Source: an uncultured Arenicella sp.
GTDB lineage: Bacteria; Pseudomonadota; Gammaproteobacteria; Arenicellales; Arenicellaceae
Direction of reading: 5' to 3'
NCBI GenBank assembly: GCA_937989675.1
Contig: CALKRK010000042.1
Span: 1 to 47,296 of the forward strand
Length of the DNA: 47,296 nt
Shown: in pieces, positions 1 through 8,122 of the stretch
How the letters are laid out: each line of letters begins with the position of its first letter
Numbering within the stretch: position 1 is the first letter of the stretch
Notes under the pieces: generated by a model
Seen by the model: the letters and a program-made list of their open reading frames with translations, nothing else
What the model was told of the DNA's origin: nothing
The model's database searches: none
Made by a program: the position numbers and the translations under genes

Positions 1-2
1 TC

Positions 3-374
3 GAAAGCCCACATTCACCGAAAGAAACGGCGGACCGCTACGCGGCCCTTGTTGTCGAAAAAGGGTTGACGCTGTTTGCTCGCATTGATCACTCAGCGAA
101 TGCTGCCAGCGCAGAACTTGAACTCGCACCTACCGAGTTGATTCTCTTTGGTAATCCCAAAGTTGGCACGCTGTTGATGCAGTGTGCACCTACGGTGGCT
201 ATTGATTTACCGCAAAAAGCGTTGGTGTGGCAATCTACTGATGGAACAACGAAATTGGCGTACACCGACCCAGCTTATATGAAAGATATACATAAAATCG
301 AAGGTTGCGATCCTATTATTGAAAAAGTAAGTAATTTACTTGCTGGACTTGCGCAGGCCGCAACCAGCGAATAG
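3..374 (+). CDS. DUF302 domain protein, 5' end cut by the window edge
   Basis: The reading frame is open from base 3, so the true start lies before the window; the TTG at 66 is an internal leucine codon rather than a start. The visible part carries the DUF302 hallmarks: an AALVVEKGLTLFARIDH segment, then a FGNPKVGTLLMQ segment and a TKLAYTDPAY segment near the C terminus. DUF302 is a small alpha/beta domain of unknown biochemical role, often periplasmic or membrane linked; nothing here refines that. The family call is from remembered motif pattern and is fairly sure; function is unknown. Confidence 0.85.
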   Translation, partial: ESPHSPKETADRYAALVVEKGLTLFARIDHSANAASAELELAPTELILFGNPKVGTLLMQCAPTVAIDLPQKALVWQSTDGTTKLAYTDPAYMKDIHKIEGCDPIIEKVSNLLAGLAQAATSE

Positions 375-679
375 ATACTGAAAAAGGTCGAAAATAGACA
401 AAACCTACTTCTTATTTTTGACCATCGAAAATTTCCTTAGTCGTTAGGCTGAAAAAGCCCGCGGTATTAAGCGCCGAGCGTAAACTCGTGTGAAATCTGC
501 CAGTTTCGATGGCATTTATGGTTTGCCTAGACTCTCTCTGCGCTGGCTAGATTCACTTGCGCCGAACTATACTCTGCCCGCAATACCTTTAAGCTACTCA
601 AGTGCTAAGTGACTCTTCGTTAGCTTCCTCGTTATACTAGCCACCAGACACCAATACACATCGAAACCAAGAGCTAAGC
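375..679. other. Intergenic stretch without a recognisable gene
   Basis: About 305 bases between the DUF302 stop and the symporter start. I see no ORF with a ribosome binding site, no long repeat and no clear factor-independent terminator. Its 3' end holds the candidate promoter listed separately. Confidence 0.6.
609..638 (+). promoter_or_regulatory. Candidate sigma70 promoter of the BASS transporter
   Basis: A good -10 box TATACT (633-638) lies 18 bases after GTGACT (609-614), which matches four of six bases of TTGACA. It sits about 40 bases before the ATG at 680. Pattern match only. Confidence 0.45.
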
Positions 680-1558
680 ATGGGTGATTTTTACATCGAA
701 TACGAATACTGGTTTGCTGCGGTTCAGTTAAGCTTGGCTATGTTTGGCATGGGCGCGACCTTAACGCTTAACGATTTTAGAGATGTTGCCCGAGAACCTA
801 AAGCCGTTCTACTTGGAACCCTGATACAGATAGCACTGGTTCCGTTGATTGCCTATGTTTTTATAACGACGTTCGGATTAGCTGGTGGGATTGCTGTGGG
901 CATTGCCTTAATCGCAGCTATTCCCGGAGGGACTACTTCTAACATTTTCACCTTTATGGCGAAAGGCAATAGCCCCTTATCGATTTCCATCACTGGCATT
1001 ACCACGCTGGCTTGCTTAATCACAACACCACTTATTCTGTCGCTGCTTATTACAGAATTTCTGCCGAGTGGCTTCACAATGCCAGCGGCTAAGATCGTCA
1101 CAGAAATAGCGCTCACTCTACTGCTACCATTGGCCTTAGGGATGCTTCTACTCAAGTGGGTACCAAAGCATGCGGCACTGATATCCAAATGGAGTATTCG
1201 TGCATCTTTATTTGCGATTCTCATGATTGTGGTCGGTTCGTCAAGCGCCGGACGCTTAGATATCGACGCGTTTGGCGGGCAAAATGTGCTTTTGGTCATA
1301 GCCTTTCTTACCATATTAGCTGTTTGCGGATGGGCCGCCCCTCGCTTAATGGGCTTGTCAAAAGCCGATTCTACCGCGATTGAAATGGAGGTTATTGTGC
1401 GCAACGCCAATTTGGGTGTGCTCATCAAGGCCTCTATGTTTCCTGCAGTCGTTGGCGCGAGCAATCAATTGGGAGACACGGTATTGTTTACGGTATTACT
1501 GTATGGCGGCTTGCAACTATTGGTCGCCGCTTTATTGATCTTCGTCTATCGGCGCTAA
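680..1558 (+). CDS. Bile acid:sodium symporter family (BASS) permease
   Basis: A 292-residue polytopic inner-membrane protein with about nine hydrophobic segments, the usual size for bacterial BASS members. Family features are the N-terminal MFGMGATLTLNDF stretch, the GIALIAAIPGGTTSNIFTFM segment around residues 72-92 that corresponds to the conserved sodium/substrate-site crossover, and a second conserved EVIVRNANLGVL segment near residue 240. Members move organic anions (bile acids, pantoate, pyruvate and other acids) with sodium; the substrate here cannot be read from sequence. It appears to be a single-gene unit with its own promoter and a hairpin after the stop. Confidence 0.88.
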   Translation: MGDFYIEYEYWFAAVQLSLAMFGMGATLTLNDFRDVAREPKAVLLGTLIQIALVPLIAYVFITTFGLAGGIAVGIALIAAIPGGTTSNIFTFMAKGNSPLSISITGITTLACLITTPLILSLLITEFLPSGFTMPAAKIVTEIALTLLLPLALGMLLLKWVPKHAALISKWSIRASLFAILMIVVGSSSAGRLDIDAFGGQNVLLVIAFLTILAVCGWAAPRLMGLSKADSTAIEMEVIVRNANLGVLIKASMFPAVVGASNQLGDTVLFTVLLYGGLQLLVAALLIFVYRR

Positions 1559-1563
1559 ACCAA

Positions 1564-1603
1564 AACGCACTACTGAAATTTTCAAATTTCGGCTAGTAGC
1601 GTT
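1564..1603 (+). terminator. Stem-loop downstream of the BASS gene
   Basis: Inner arms GAAATTT/AAATTTC separated by TC, outer arms AACGC..TACT/AGTAGCGTT with a two-base bulge. It lies six bases after the stop codon, but there is no T-run, so a transcript-end or mRNA-stabilising hairpin is likelier than a strong intrinsic terminator. Confidence 0.4.
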
Positions 1604-1706
1604 GCGTCAAATGAGCTGAGCCACTATCATTGATCGTGTACTCGGTCTGCAAACTCGACTTGCATTCAGACACTACGTACTCCCCGGTTAGAGATTAATA
1701 CACTTT

Positions 1707-3362
1707 ATGAGCAACGCCAGTTTCAGCAGCTTAATCTATAGAATTATCGGCAAGCCTGAGCGCTGGCACGATGAATACATCGTTGAGATGATGGAGCAGT
1801 ATCTCGATGAAGAAGATGTATTTGATGACCCAAGCAACCTCACTGAACTTGCCGCTGGAGACCATATTCTTTCGCGCATTCAGCAAGGTAATGCGGCACT
1901 CAACGCGTTTAATACACTGCTCGATAAAAGCCGTTTTAAGATGATCATTCTGGATGATAAGCTAAGCCCGCTTTATCATAACCAAATTGCGGAGGGCCTG
2001 TTCTCTCGCCTGCAAGATCCGGCAAACCCTCCGTCACTCAAACCTGAATTAGTAAAGCTAATTAACAACGCGCCAGAGGCCAACAAGACCAATAAGAACA
2101 ACATCTTGATGGCGCTTGATTTTCGAGACGAAAACAACGAACAAGTTTATTTACGGTCAATATCCAGCGCCGTAAAGGAGCGCAATAGCCCAACTCAGTT
2201 CCATATTTTAATGGTCTTGGACCGCGATCATGCGGACCTCCAGCTAAACGCTGAACTAATCTCACTGTATAAACTCACAGAACGTGAGCAAACCGTTGTT
2301 CTAGGCCTAATCCACGGCAATTCGATTAAACAAATCTCCGAGAATTCGTTTATCACTGAGAACACCGTCAAAACCCACCTTAAATCGATTTTCAATAAAA
2401 CCAGAACAAACTCACAGGGCGCCTTAATCAGCCTAATTCTTACCCACGAATCCCAGGTTTTGGACTCGTACTTTGAATCGGATATAAGCACAGCTAGCCC
2501 GATTGCACAGAACGAGAATGATCGTGAACTTACACTCGCAAGCGGCGTTACAATCGCCTATTGTGATTATGGCCCGAAAGATGGCAGACCTATCGTCGTG
2601 TTTCATAGCGGCTTTGGTTCGCGGCTTTCTATTCCACCGGACTATGTTGAAATTTGCGAGCGAACCAATCGTCGCCTTATCATTCCAGACCGCCCAGGAA
2701 TTGGTAAAACCAAGTATATTGAAGGCCACCCTGACCAATGGAATGAGCAATTAAACGAGTTCATAGCGCAACTTGAACTTGATCAATACGACGTTCTTGG
2801 CAGCGTCATCAGCTGTCAAATGGCACTGAGTTTCGCAGCTCAAGCAGATGATAAATTACAAAAACTGATACTCACCTGCCCAGTCATTATTAATGAGGAC
2901 TCGCACGCCCAATACTTCACCGAAATACTTGCGCCGGCCGCTCGCTATGTCCGCTTGTCGCCCTCGTTTGCGAAAGAGGTCTATATACTGTGGCTTAAGA
3001 GTGTGACGCTTAATCTGGACGCACACTATCCGCTAATGTTGCAAGAAAGTATCGGCAGCGCGGAACGCGACTACTTCGCAGCCGATAATATGATTCAGCG
3101 GCTAACAAATGCGTTTAAAGAAGGTGCACGTCAGAGTTTGGACGGCATATTAAACGAGATGGTGTTCTGCATGACTCCTCTAAATCTCGATCTCTCTAAA
3201 TTCGAGACCCCAATCGAAGTCTGGTACGGAACCGAAGACAAACGTATTACTCGAGAAGGCGTAGAAAAGATATACAGCGAGTTTCCTAACTGCACTCTTA
3301 ATATTAAAGAGGGCTACAGCGAGCATTTATATTACCCTTTGCTAGAAGAAATCATCGCCTAA
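1707..3362 (+). CDS. LuxR-type regulator fused to an alpha/beta-hydrolase domain (nucleophile apparently lost)
   Basis: 551 residues in three parts. Residues about 60-180 resemble a PAS-type sensor (RFKMIILDDKLSPLYHNQIAEG, split by predicted strands; no cofactor residue evident). Residues about 189-245 are a LuxR helix-turn-helix beginning LTEREQTVVLGL with the recognition segment TENTVKTHLKSIF. Residues about 265-551 are an alpha/beta-hydrolase fold: oxyanion-type HSGFGSR, a late acid D511 in YGTEDKR and a C-terminal H540. The nucleophile elbow, normally GxSxG, reads G365-S-V-I-S369, so the serine position is valine. I infer a ligand-sensing, non-hydrolytic domain controlling the DNA-binding part. 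The gene stands alone; its target is unknown. Confidence 0.8.
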   Translation: MSNASFSSLIYRIIGKPERWHDEYIVEMMEQYLDEEDVFDDPSNLTELAAGDHILSRIQQGNAALNAFNTLLDKSRFKMIILDDKLSPLYHNQIAEGLFSRLQDPANPPSLKPELVKLINNAPEANKTNKNNILMALDFRDENNEQVYLRSISSAVKERNSPTQFHILMVLDRDHADLQLNAELISLYKLTEREQTVVLGLIHGNSIKQISENSFITENTVKTHLKSIFNKTRTNSQGALISLILTHESQVLDSYFESDISTASPIAQNENDRELTLASGVTIAYCDYGPKDGRPIVVFHSGFGSRLSIPPDYVEICERTNRRLIIPDRPGIGKTKYIEGHPDQWNEQLNEFIAQLELDQYDVLGSVISCQMALSFAAQADDKLQKLILTCPVIINEDSHAQYFTEILAPAARYVRLSPSFAKEVYILWLKSVTLNLDAHYPLMLQESIGSAERDYFAADNMIQRLTNAFKEGARQSLDGILNEMVFCMTPLNLDLSKFETPIEVWYGTEDKRITREGVEKIYSEFPNCTLNIKEGYSEHLYYPLLEEIIA

Positions 3363-3563
3363 ATCGATGTTTTACTTGATTTGCCTGCTTATACAAATGG
3401 CAAAATAAGTTATTCACGTCTGAGCTCAACCGGCTTCGTGAGATATAAAATAATATCAGCCTCTATACGATTTTACCTATCTAGCCGCCCACCCAAAATA
3501 GTCGCAACACGCAAAGTAAAGGATTGATAAACTCTAAGTACCCTAACTGAAAATAACAACACC

Positions 3564-4619
3564 ATGTCCACCGCCAATAGAAGAATTAAACACATTGCGC
3601 CAATTCTTCCGCCCAGCGCCTTACTCACCGAATATCCGGTGTCAAACTACTCTGAACAGTTAATTAGTAAAACGCGCCAACGCATCAGCCACATACTGCA
3701 CAAAAAAGACGACCGACTGCTGGTAATTGCTGGCCCGTGTTCTGTACACGATGTCGATTCGGCGCTTGACTACGCAAAACGCCTTGCTTCGCTCAGAGAA
3801 ACCTACACTGATACACTAGAACTTGTTATGCGTGTGTACTTTGAAAAGCCACGCACAACCATTGGCTGGAAAGGCCTGATCAATGACCCAGACCTGAACC
3901 AAAGCTATAACGTCGACAAAGGATTGGCTTTGGCGCGCAAACTGCTTTTGAAAATAAATGAGCTCGGAGTGCCGGCCGGTTGTGAGTTTCTCGATGCAGT
4001 TACCGGCCAGTATTACGCGGATCTGGTCAGCTGGGGTGCGATAGGCGCACGTACCACAGAAAGCCAAGTGCACAGGGAACTCGCCTCTGGCTTATCTTGC
4101 CCCATCGGCTTTAAAAACGGCACCAAAGGAGACATCGATATCGCCGCAGATGCGGTCATCGCAGCGCAATCACAACACATATTTCTTAGCCCTACTGAAG
4201 AGGGCACCACAGCGCTTTTCACCACGGCTGGCAACGAAGACGGCCATATTATTTTGCGCGGTGGGCAAACGCCTAACTACGACTCAATTAACGTCGCCAA
4301 AGCTTCGGCAATCTTAACCAAGCGGAATATTGAAACCGGCATTATGATCGATATGAGCCACGCCAATAGTCAGAAGCAGCACCGTAATCAGCTTATCGTT
4401 GGACGAGATATTGCTCAGCAGTTGACAAGTGGTAATAGCGATATCGTAAGCTGCATGATAGAAAGTCACCTAGTCGAAGGTCGGCAAGATTTTGTCAATG
4501 AGAAGCAACTTACTTACGGGCAAAGCATTACCGACGCCTGTATCAACTTCGAGCAAACCGAAGACATATTCGAGCAACTTGCCAGCGCGGTTCAGGCTCG
4601 CCGCAAACTTCAAAACTGA
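3564..4619 (+). CDS. 3-deoxy-7-phosphoheptulonate synthase (DAHP synthase, class I)
   Basis: Catalyses condensation of phosphoenolpyruvate and erythrose-4-phosphate, the first step of the shikimate pathway, in the cytoplasm. The 351-residue length and motifs fit the E. coli AroG/AroF/AroH group: LLVIAGPCSVHD, MRVYFEKPRTTIGWKGLINDP (split here by the usual loop), GAIGARTTESQVHRELASG, GFKNGTKGD, HIILRGG, and IDMSHANSQKQ. The N-terminal extension that carries feedback regulation is present, but I cannot assign Phe, Tyr or Trp sensitivity, so no aroF/G/H symbol is given. It is not clustered with other aromatic amino acid genes. Start chosen at the ATG at 3564, which has only a weak ribosome binding site. 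Confidence 0.95.
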   Translation: MSTANRRIKHIAPILPPSALLTEYPVSNYSEQLISKTRQRISHILHKKDDRLLVIAGPCSVHDVDSALDYAKRLASLRETYTDTLELVMRVYFEKPRTTIGWKGLINDPDLNQSYNVDKGLALARKLLLKINELGVPAGCEFLDAVTGQYYADLVSWGAIGARTTESQVHRELASGLSCPIGFKNGTKGDIDIAADAVIAAQSQHIFLSPTEEGTTALFTTAGNEDGHIILRGGQTPNYDSINVAKASAILTKRNIETGIMIDMSHANSQKQHRNQLIVGRDIAQQLTSGNSDIVSCMIESHLVEGRQDFVNEKQLTYGQSITDACINFEQTEDIFEQLASAVQARRKLQN

Positions 4620-4693
4620 CGCGACGAGCCACGGCCGTCATTATATAAGCTACCCTCAAACGGCGACCTCACTTTCTCGTAATATTAAAACAG

Positions 4694-4731
4694 TTGACAT
4701 ATGGTGACACATGTCGCCTAATGGCGACATG
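4694..4731 (+). promoter_or_regulatory. Promoter/operator of the BlaI-type repressor
   Basis: A perfect inverted repeat CATGTCGCC-TAAT-GGCGACATG fills 4710-4731. Just before it, GGTGACA (4703-4709) pairs with TGTCGCC (4712-4718), giving a core GACA-CA-TGTC (4706-4715). That resembles the TACA-N2-TGTA core known for BlaI/MecI operators. A TTGACA box lies at 4694-4699, and a weak -10 (CCTAAT) at 4717-4722 would be overlapped by the repeat. Autorepression by the downstream BlaI-like gene is the natural reading. Confidence 0.6.
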
Positions 4732-5100
4732 AACCCAGCCGCATCAGAATTAGTTATCCTCAAGCACCTTTGGCGTACCAAGGCACAGAGCCTGCGAGAA
4801 ATCCACTTAGCCATCGAGCCGAAATTGAACTGGTCTCGATCTTCCACGCGCAAAACAGTAGAGCGCATGGTGGAAAAAAATATGCTAAATGTCGCCGATT
4901 CACACGGCCTAAAAGTGTATCGCGCAAAGATCAAGAAAATCCCGACACTCGCCGCACTGATTCGCAACTTTGCCGCCGATGTACTTGGCCTGGATGGCCC
5001 CTTACCTGTTTCGAATTTAGTTAAGAGTCACATACTTACTGATCAAGAGCTGGTTGAGCTGGAAGAGTACCTTAAGAAACTTGAAGAACAAGAAGCCTGA
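4729..5100 (+). CDS. BlaI/MecI-family transcriptional repressor
   Basis: About 123 residues with the family's winged helix: NPAASELVILKHLW at the N terminus, LREIHLAIEP, then the recognition region WSRSSTRKTVERMVEKNML, and a C-terminal dimerisation part ending in acidic helices. I prefer the ATG at 4729 over the in-frame ATG at 4711: BlaI proteins normally begin only a few residues before the ASELEVL-type helix, and the earlier start would put the operator palindrome inside the coding region. No good Shine-Dalgarno precedes 4729, so translation may be leaderless. In Bla/Mec systems the repressor is inactivated when the partner M56 protease, here the next gene six bases on, is triggered. Confidence 0.85.
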   Translation: MNPAASELVILKHLWRTKAQSLREIHLAIEPKLNWSRSSTRKTVERMVEKNMLNVADSHGLKVYRAKIKKIPTLAALIRNFAADVLGLDGPLPVSNLVKSHILTDQELVELEEYLKKLEEQEA

Positions 5101-5105
5101 AAATC

Positions 5106-6536
5106 ATGCCGTTGGAGCAATTAATGAACCAAATCATATTTCTGTGTAGCGCGATTGCGTTCTCAAGCCTGCTTGTTGGAACGCTAGTGTATTGTCTGGC
5201 TTTTTGGCTAAAGAAAATCCGTTATTGGCCAACCATCTGGGCCATTGCATTACTAACAATTGCCAGCTCATCATTGCTTGCCTTTGTGCTCTTTTTATCA
5301 CCGGAATACGGGCCAGCCCTTGCCATTAATTTAGGTTCACATCACGCTCCGCTAGGGCCGAATGATGTGATGCAGTGGAGCGCCGCAGCGCCATCAAACA
5401 CTCAAGGCACTTTGCTATCGAACGCCGCTAGCTTGACCACAATACTATATTTATCTGGCGTTGGGCTTTTTCTACTACGTTTATTGAACGGCCGACGCCG
5501 CGCACTCAAAATCGCCAAATGTGCGACTCAAATGCACACCCTCAATGGGGTTGAGTATTGGGTAACCGAGGCTGCTTTATCACCATTCGCCATTCGTAGA
5601 AAAGCAAACGGTAAACGCCATCAAATCGTAATCCCAAGTGATCTAATACACAACTTAAGCAGAGCCGAACTTGGGCATATCCTAAGGCACGAATTAGCGC
5701 ATACTCAGCGGCGAGACGATGAGTGCGGCTTGTTGTTACGAACCGTTGTGGCACTAACTTGGTTTACGCCAATCTCACACTTACTTTTCTCCAATTGGGC
5801 ACAAAGCATCGAAATGCAATGTGACCTTGACGCCTTAAGTAACGCGCCCGTAACTTCCAGACGAAGCTACGCTCACACTTTGCTCAAAACGCTCAAGCTA
5901 ACCCTAGGCCAGTCTTCGCGCTTACCCGTCGCCGCTTTTTCCGGGCGTCATATGAAAAATGAGAAACGACGCCTCACCGCAATCCTTAAAGGAGACGAAC
6001 GCAATCGCGCGATGCCGCATACGCTCTTCGTTATATTATCTGCAGGCGCGCTTACCTTCGGTAGCGCCATCTTCATGTCAGCTAATGCGGGGGCAGATTG
6101 CGACAAACAAAGCAGCCGCACGACTAGCAATAACGACTTCAAGATCAACGGCAGAATAAGTTCAAAGTACGGTCATGAGCGCGACCCATTCAAAACTGGA
6201 GAAATGCAAAGGCATAATGGCGTGGATATTGCCGCGCCCTTAGGAACAACGATCTATTCACCAGCGACGGGCACGATTATTGCCATTACCGACAATTTCC
6301 TCGGCAACCCTAGATACGGCAAAGTCATGGTCTTGGAAACTGACCACAACACGCGAACAGTACTTGCGCATTTACAAAGCTATAAAGCAAAAGAGGGCCA
6401 GCGAATTAATGCTGGTCAAGCCATTGCAACCGTTGGTAAAACCGGCGCTAGCACTGGGCCCCATGTACACATTGAAACCTACGTTGCAGGAAATCGTGTA
6501 GACCCAGCCAGCGTATGGTCATTGAACAAGAATTAA
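5106..6536 (+). CDS. BlaR1-type M56 membrane metallopeptidase fused to an M23 peptidoglycan endopeptidase domain
   Basis: 476 residues. Membrane segments lie near 10-35, 41-63, 111-127 and 300-318. The cytoplasmic M56 domain carries HELAH at 195-199 with downstream acidic residues (EMQCDLDAL). The region after the last membrane segment should be periplasmic and is a complete M23 lysostaphin-type domain: H370 and D374 of HNGVDIA, H422 in VLAHL, and H453/H455 of GPHVHIE. In BlaR1 this position holds a beta-lactam sensor; here a wall hydrolase replaces it. I infer a sensor whose periplasmic part binds or cuts peptidoglycan and whose M56 part inactivates the BlaI-like repressor. It is six bases after the repressor and 24 bases before a deacetylase gene, suggesting one operon. 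Such M56-M23 fusions are known in proteobacteria. Confidence 0.88.
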   Translation: MPLEQLMNQIIFLCSAIAFSSLLVGTLVYCLAFWLKKIRYWPTIWAIALLTIASSSLLAFVLFLSPEYGPALAINLGSHHAPLGPNDVMQWSAAAPSNTQGTLLSNAASLTTILYLSGVGLFLLRLLNGRRRALKIAKCATQMHTLNGVEYWVTEAALSPFAIRRKANGKRHQIVIPSDLIHNLSRAELGHILRHELAHTQRRDDECGLLLRTVVALTWFTPISHLLFSNWAQSIEMQCDLDALSNAPVTSRRSYAHTLLKTLKLTLGQSSRLPVAAFSGRHMKNEKRRLTAILKGDERNRAMPHTLFVILSAGALTFGSAIFMSANAGADCDKQSSRTTSNNDFKINGRISSKYGHERDPFKTGEMQRHNGVDIAAPLGTTIYSPATGTIIAITDNFLGNPRYGKVMVLETDHNTRTVLAHLQSYKAKEGQRINAGQAIATVGKTGASTGPHVHIETYVAGNRVDPASVWSLNKN

Positions 6537-6560
6537 CGCACAGAGATAACCACCTTTAAG

Positions 6561-7544
6561 ATGAAACTTTACTTGCCGTTTAAAAAAATGCGAATTCTTA
6601 CTTTTTTTACCCTCTTGTTCATTGGCTTTTCCTACTCTTCAGCCAATGCTGAAACTTCCAAACGTATCGCATTATCATTTGATGATGCGCCACGTGGTAC
6701 AGGGCCTATGTTCAGCGGTAATGAACGCAGCGAAGCATTGATCGCTGCTTTGGCGAAAGTAAACGCAGGGCCGGTGGCATTTTTCGTGACAACCAAAAAC
6801 CTAGACTTAAATGACAATCGAGTCAGAATAGGCAGCTATGCGAAGGCAGGCCATTTAATTGCGAACCACTCACATAACCACCCTTGGCTACATAAAATTG
6901 ACGCTAAAACCTATATCGAAGGAATAGACACCGCAGAATCACTTCTAGAGGGGTTCGATAATCGCCGCCCTTGGTTTCGATTTCCGTATCTCGATGAAGG
7001 TAGAACGCTCGAAAAACGAGACAAGGTAAGGCAAGCCTTGACTAAACGCGGGCTCAAGAATGGCTATGTCACGGTTGACAATTTCGACTGGTACCTAGAG
7101 CAAAAATGGCTAGAAGCTGCACAGAGTCAACAAAATGTTGACCTTGATGCGCTGCGCCTCGTATACATTGATGTATTGGTCGGCGCAGTCGATTTTTTCG
7201 ATAGCTTGGCACGAGAAACCCTAGACAGATCACCAGCGCATGTACTGCTGCTGCATGAAAATGATCTAGCCGCGCTGTTTATCGACGACCTAGTCGTCGA
7301 ATTGAGAAAACAGGGCTGGGAAATCATCAGCCCTGACGAGGCTTATCAAGACCCAATAGCTTCAAAGACACCGCAAACGCTGATGGCTGGTGAAGGACTT
7401 GTTGCCGCACTGGCTGTTGAAAAAGGGATTGAAGCAGGCCGATTATCACACTTAGCCGTTGAAGAAACCCAAATAGACCAACTGCTGGCTGACCGCTTAG
7501 TATTTAGGACTAGTGGCGCCTTAGAGTTAAGCAATCCGCACTAA
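6561..7544 (+). CDS. Secreted polysaccharide deacetylase (NodB homology domain)
   Basis: 327 residues with a signal peptide ending in SSANA-E (cleavage near 30). NodB motifs are in order: SFDDAP with D41/D42, the metal-binding H103-S-H-N-H107-P, and RFPYLDEG at 140-147. The family is metal dependent and removes N-acetyl groups from peptidoglycan, chitooligosaccharides or related polymers; the substrate is not decided. The position directly after the M56-M23 gene suggests wall modification, for example deacetylation in response to wall damage. The C-terminal 60 residues, rich in alanine, leucine and glutamate, are outside the catalytic core. The segment EKDRGL-type linker typical of polymer-anchored enzymes is absent, so a free periplasmic or secreted enzyme is likely. 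Confidence 0.88.
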   Translation: MKLYLPFKKMRILTFFTLLFIGFSYSSANAETSKRIALSFDDAPRGTGPMFSGNERSEALIAALAKVNAGPVAFFVTTKNLDLNDNRVRIGSYAKAGHLIANHSHNHPWLHKIDAKTYIEGIDTAESLLEGFDNRRPWFRFPYLDEGRTLEKRDKVRQALTKRGLKNGYVTVDNFDWYLEQKWLEAAQSQQNVDLDALRLVYIDVLVGAVDFFDSLARETLDRSPAHVLLLHENDLAALFIDDLVVELRKQGWEIISPDEAYQDPIASKTPQTLMAGEGLVAALAVEKGIEAGRLSHLAVEETQIDQLLADRLVFRTSGALELSNPH

Positions 7545-7575
7545 GAGGTATTGCGGAACCTCATAAAAAGTGGGG

Positions 7576-8016
7576 TTAATCGATCTCTTCAAACTCAGCA
7601 TCGATAACCGATTCGTTGTCTTTTTCCCATTGGGTGAAGCGGTCAAGGTCAGCGGCCACCGTATTTAACGTCCAAGTAAGCAAAGCCGCATCGTCAATAA
7701 AACCAAGCGCAACAATAAAGTCAGGCAAGGTATCAATTGGCATGACGAAGTAGATGATTGACGCAACGATAAGACCCAGGCTTTCAATCGAGATGTCTCG
7801 GTAATGCCCCTTAGCGTAGCAACGTACTAGGCGAAACGCCGCCTTAGTCTGCCCCAAAATATCACTAAACCTTGAGCTGCTTAAGGCTTTAAACCCCTGT
7901 GCACGACTAACCAATTGCAACAGTCGCTCAGGCGCAGCCACCGTAGTGGCAACCAAGCTTTTCGCTTTGCGATATGCCCAACTTTCGAGAAATCTTGACT
8001 GCTTATCAGTGCTCAT
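7576..8016 (-). CDS. DUF1232 (YkvA-type) membrane protein
   Basis: 146 residues. The DUF1232 core runs from about residue 68 to 125, with the diagnostic IIYFVMPIDTLPDF and GFIDDAALLTWTL elements separated by a short hydrophobic segment. This small domain is widespread and its biochemical role is unknown; it is usually membrane associated. The gene converges on the deacetylase operon with a 31-base gap, which contains a weak GAGGT/ACCTC dyad. Start at the ATG at 8016. Confidence 0.85.
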   Translation of the reverse strand: MSTDKQSRFLESWAYRKAKSLVATTVAAPERLLQLVSRAQGFKALSSSRFSDILGQTKAAFRLVRCYAKGHYRDISIESLGLIVASIIYFVMPIDTLPDFIVALGFIDDAALLTWTLNTVAADLDRFTQWEKDNESVIDAEFEEID

Positions 8017-8122
8017 TGGCGCCTAGGAATTTGCTAATGACTACATATAAATATATGAGCAAATTTTGTTAATTCAATATAACAGCAAGGCCTGCACAAC
8101 GCAGACCCCGCTGATTTCACAA

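Noticed and set aside
853-1464. Long open frame on the minus strand opposite the BASS gene
   Set aside because: Antisense shadow of a well supported membrane-protein gene; composition reflects the complementary codons and there is no start context.
7553-7570. GAGGT/ACCTC dyad between the deacetylase and DUF1232 genes
   Set aside because: Only five base pairs and no T-run on either strand; not convincing as a terminator.
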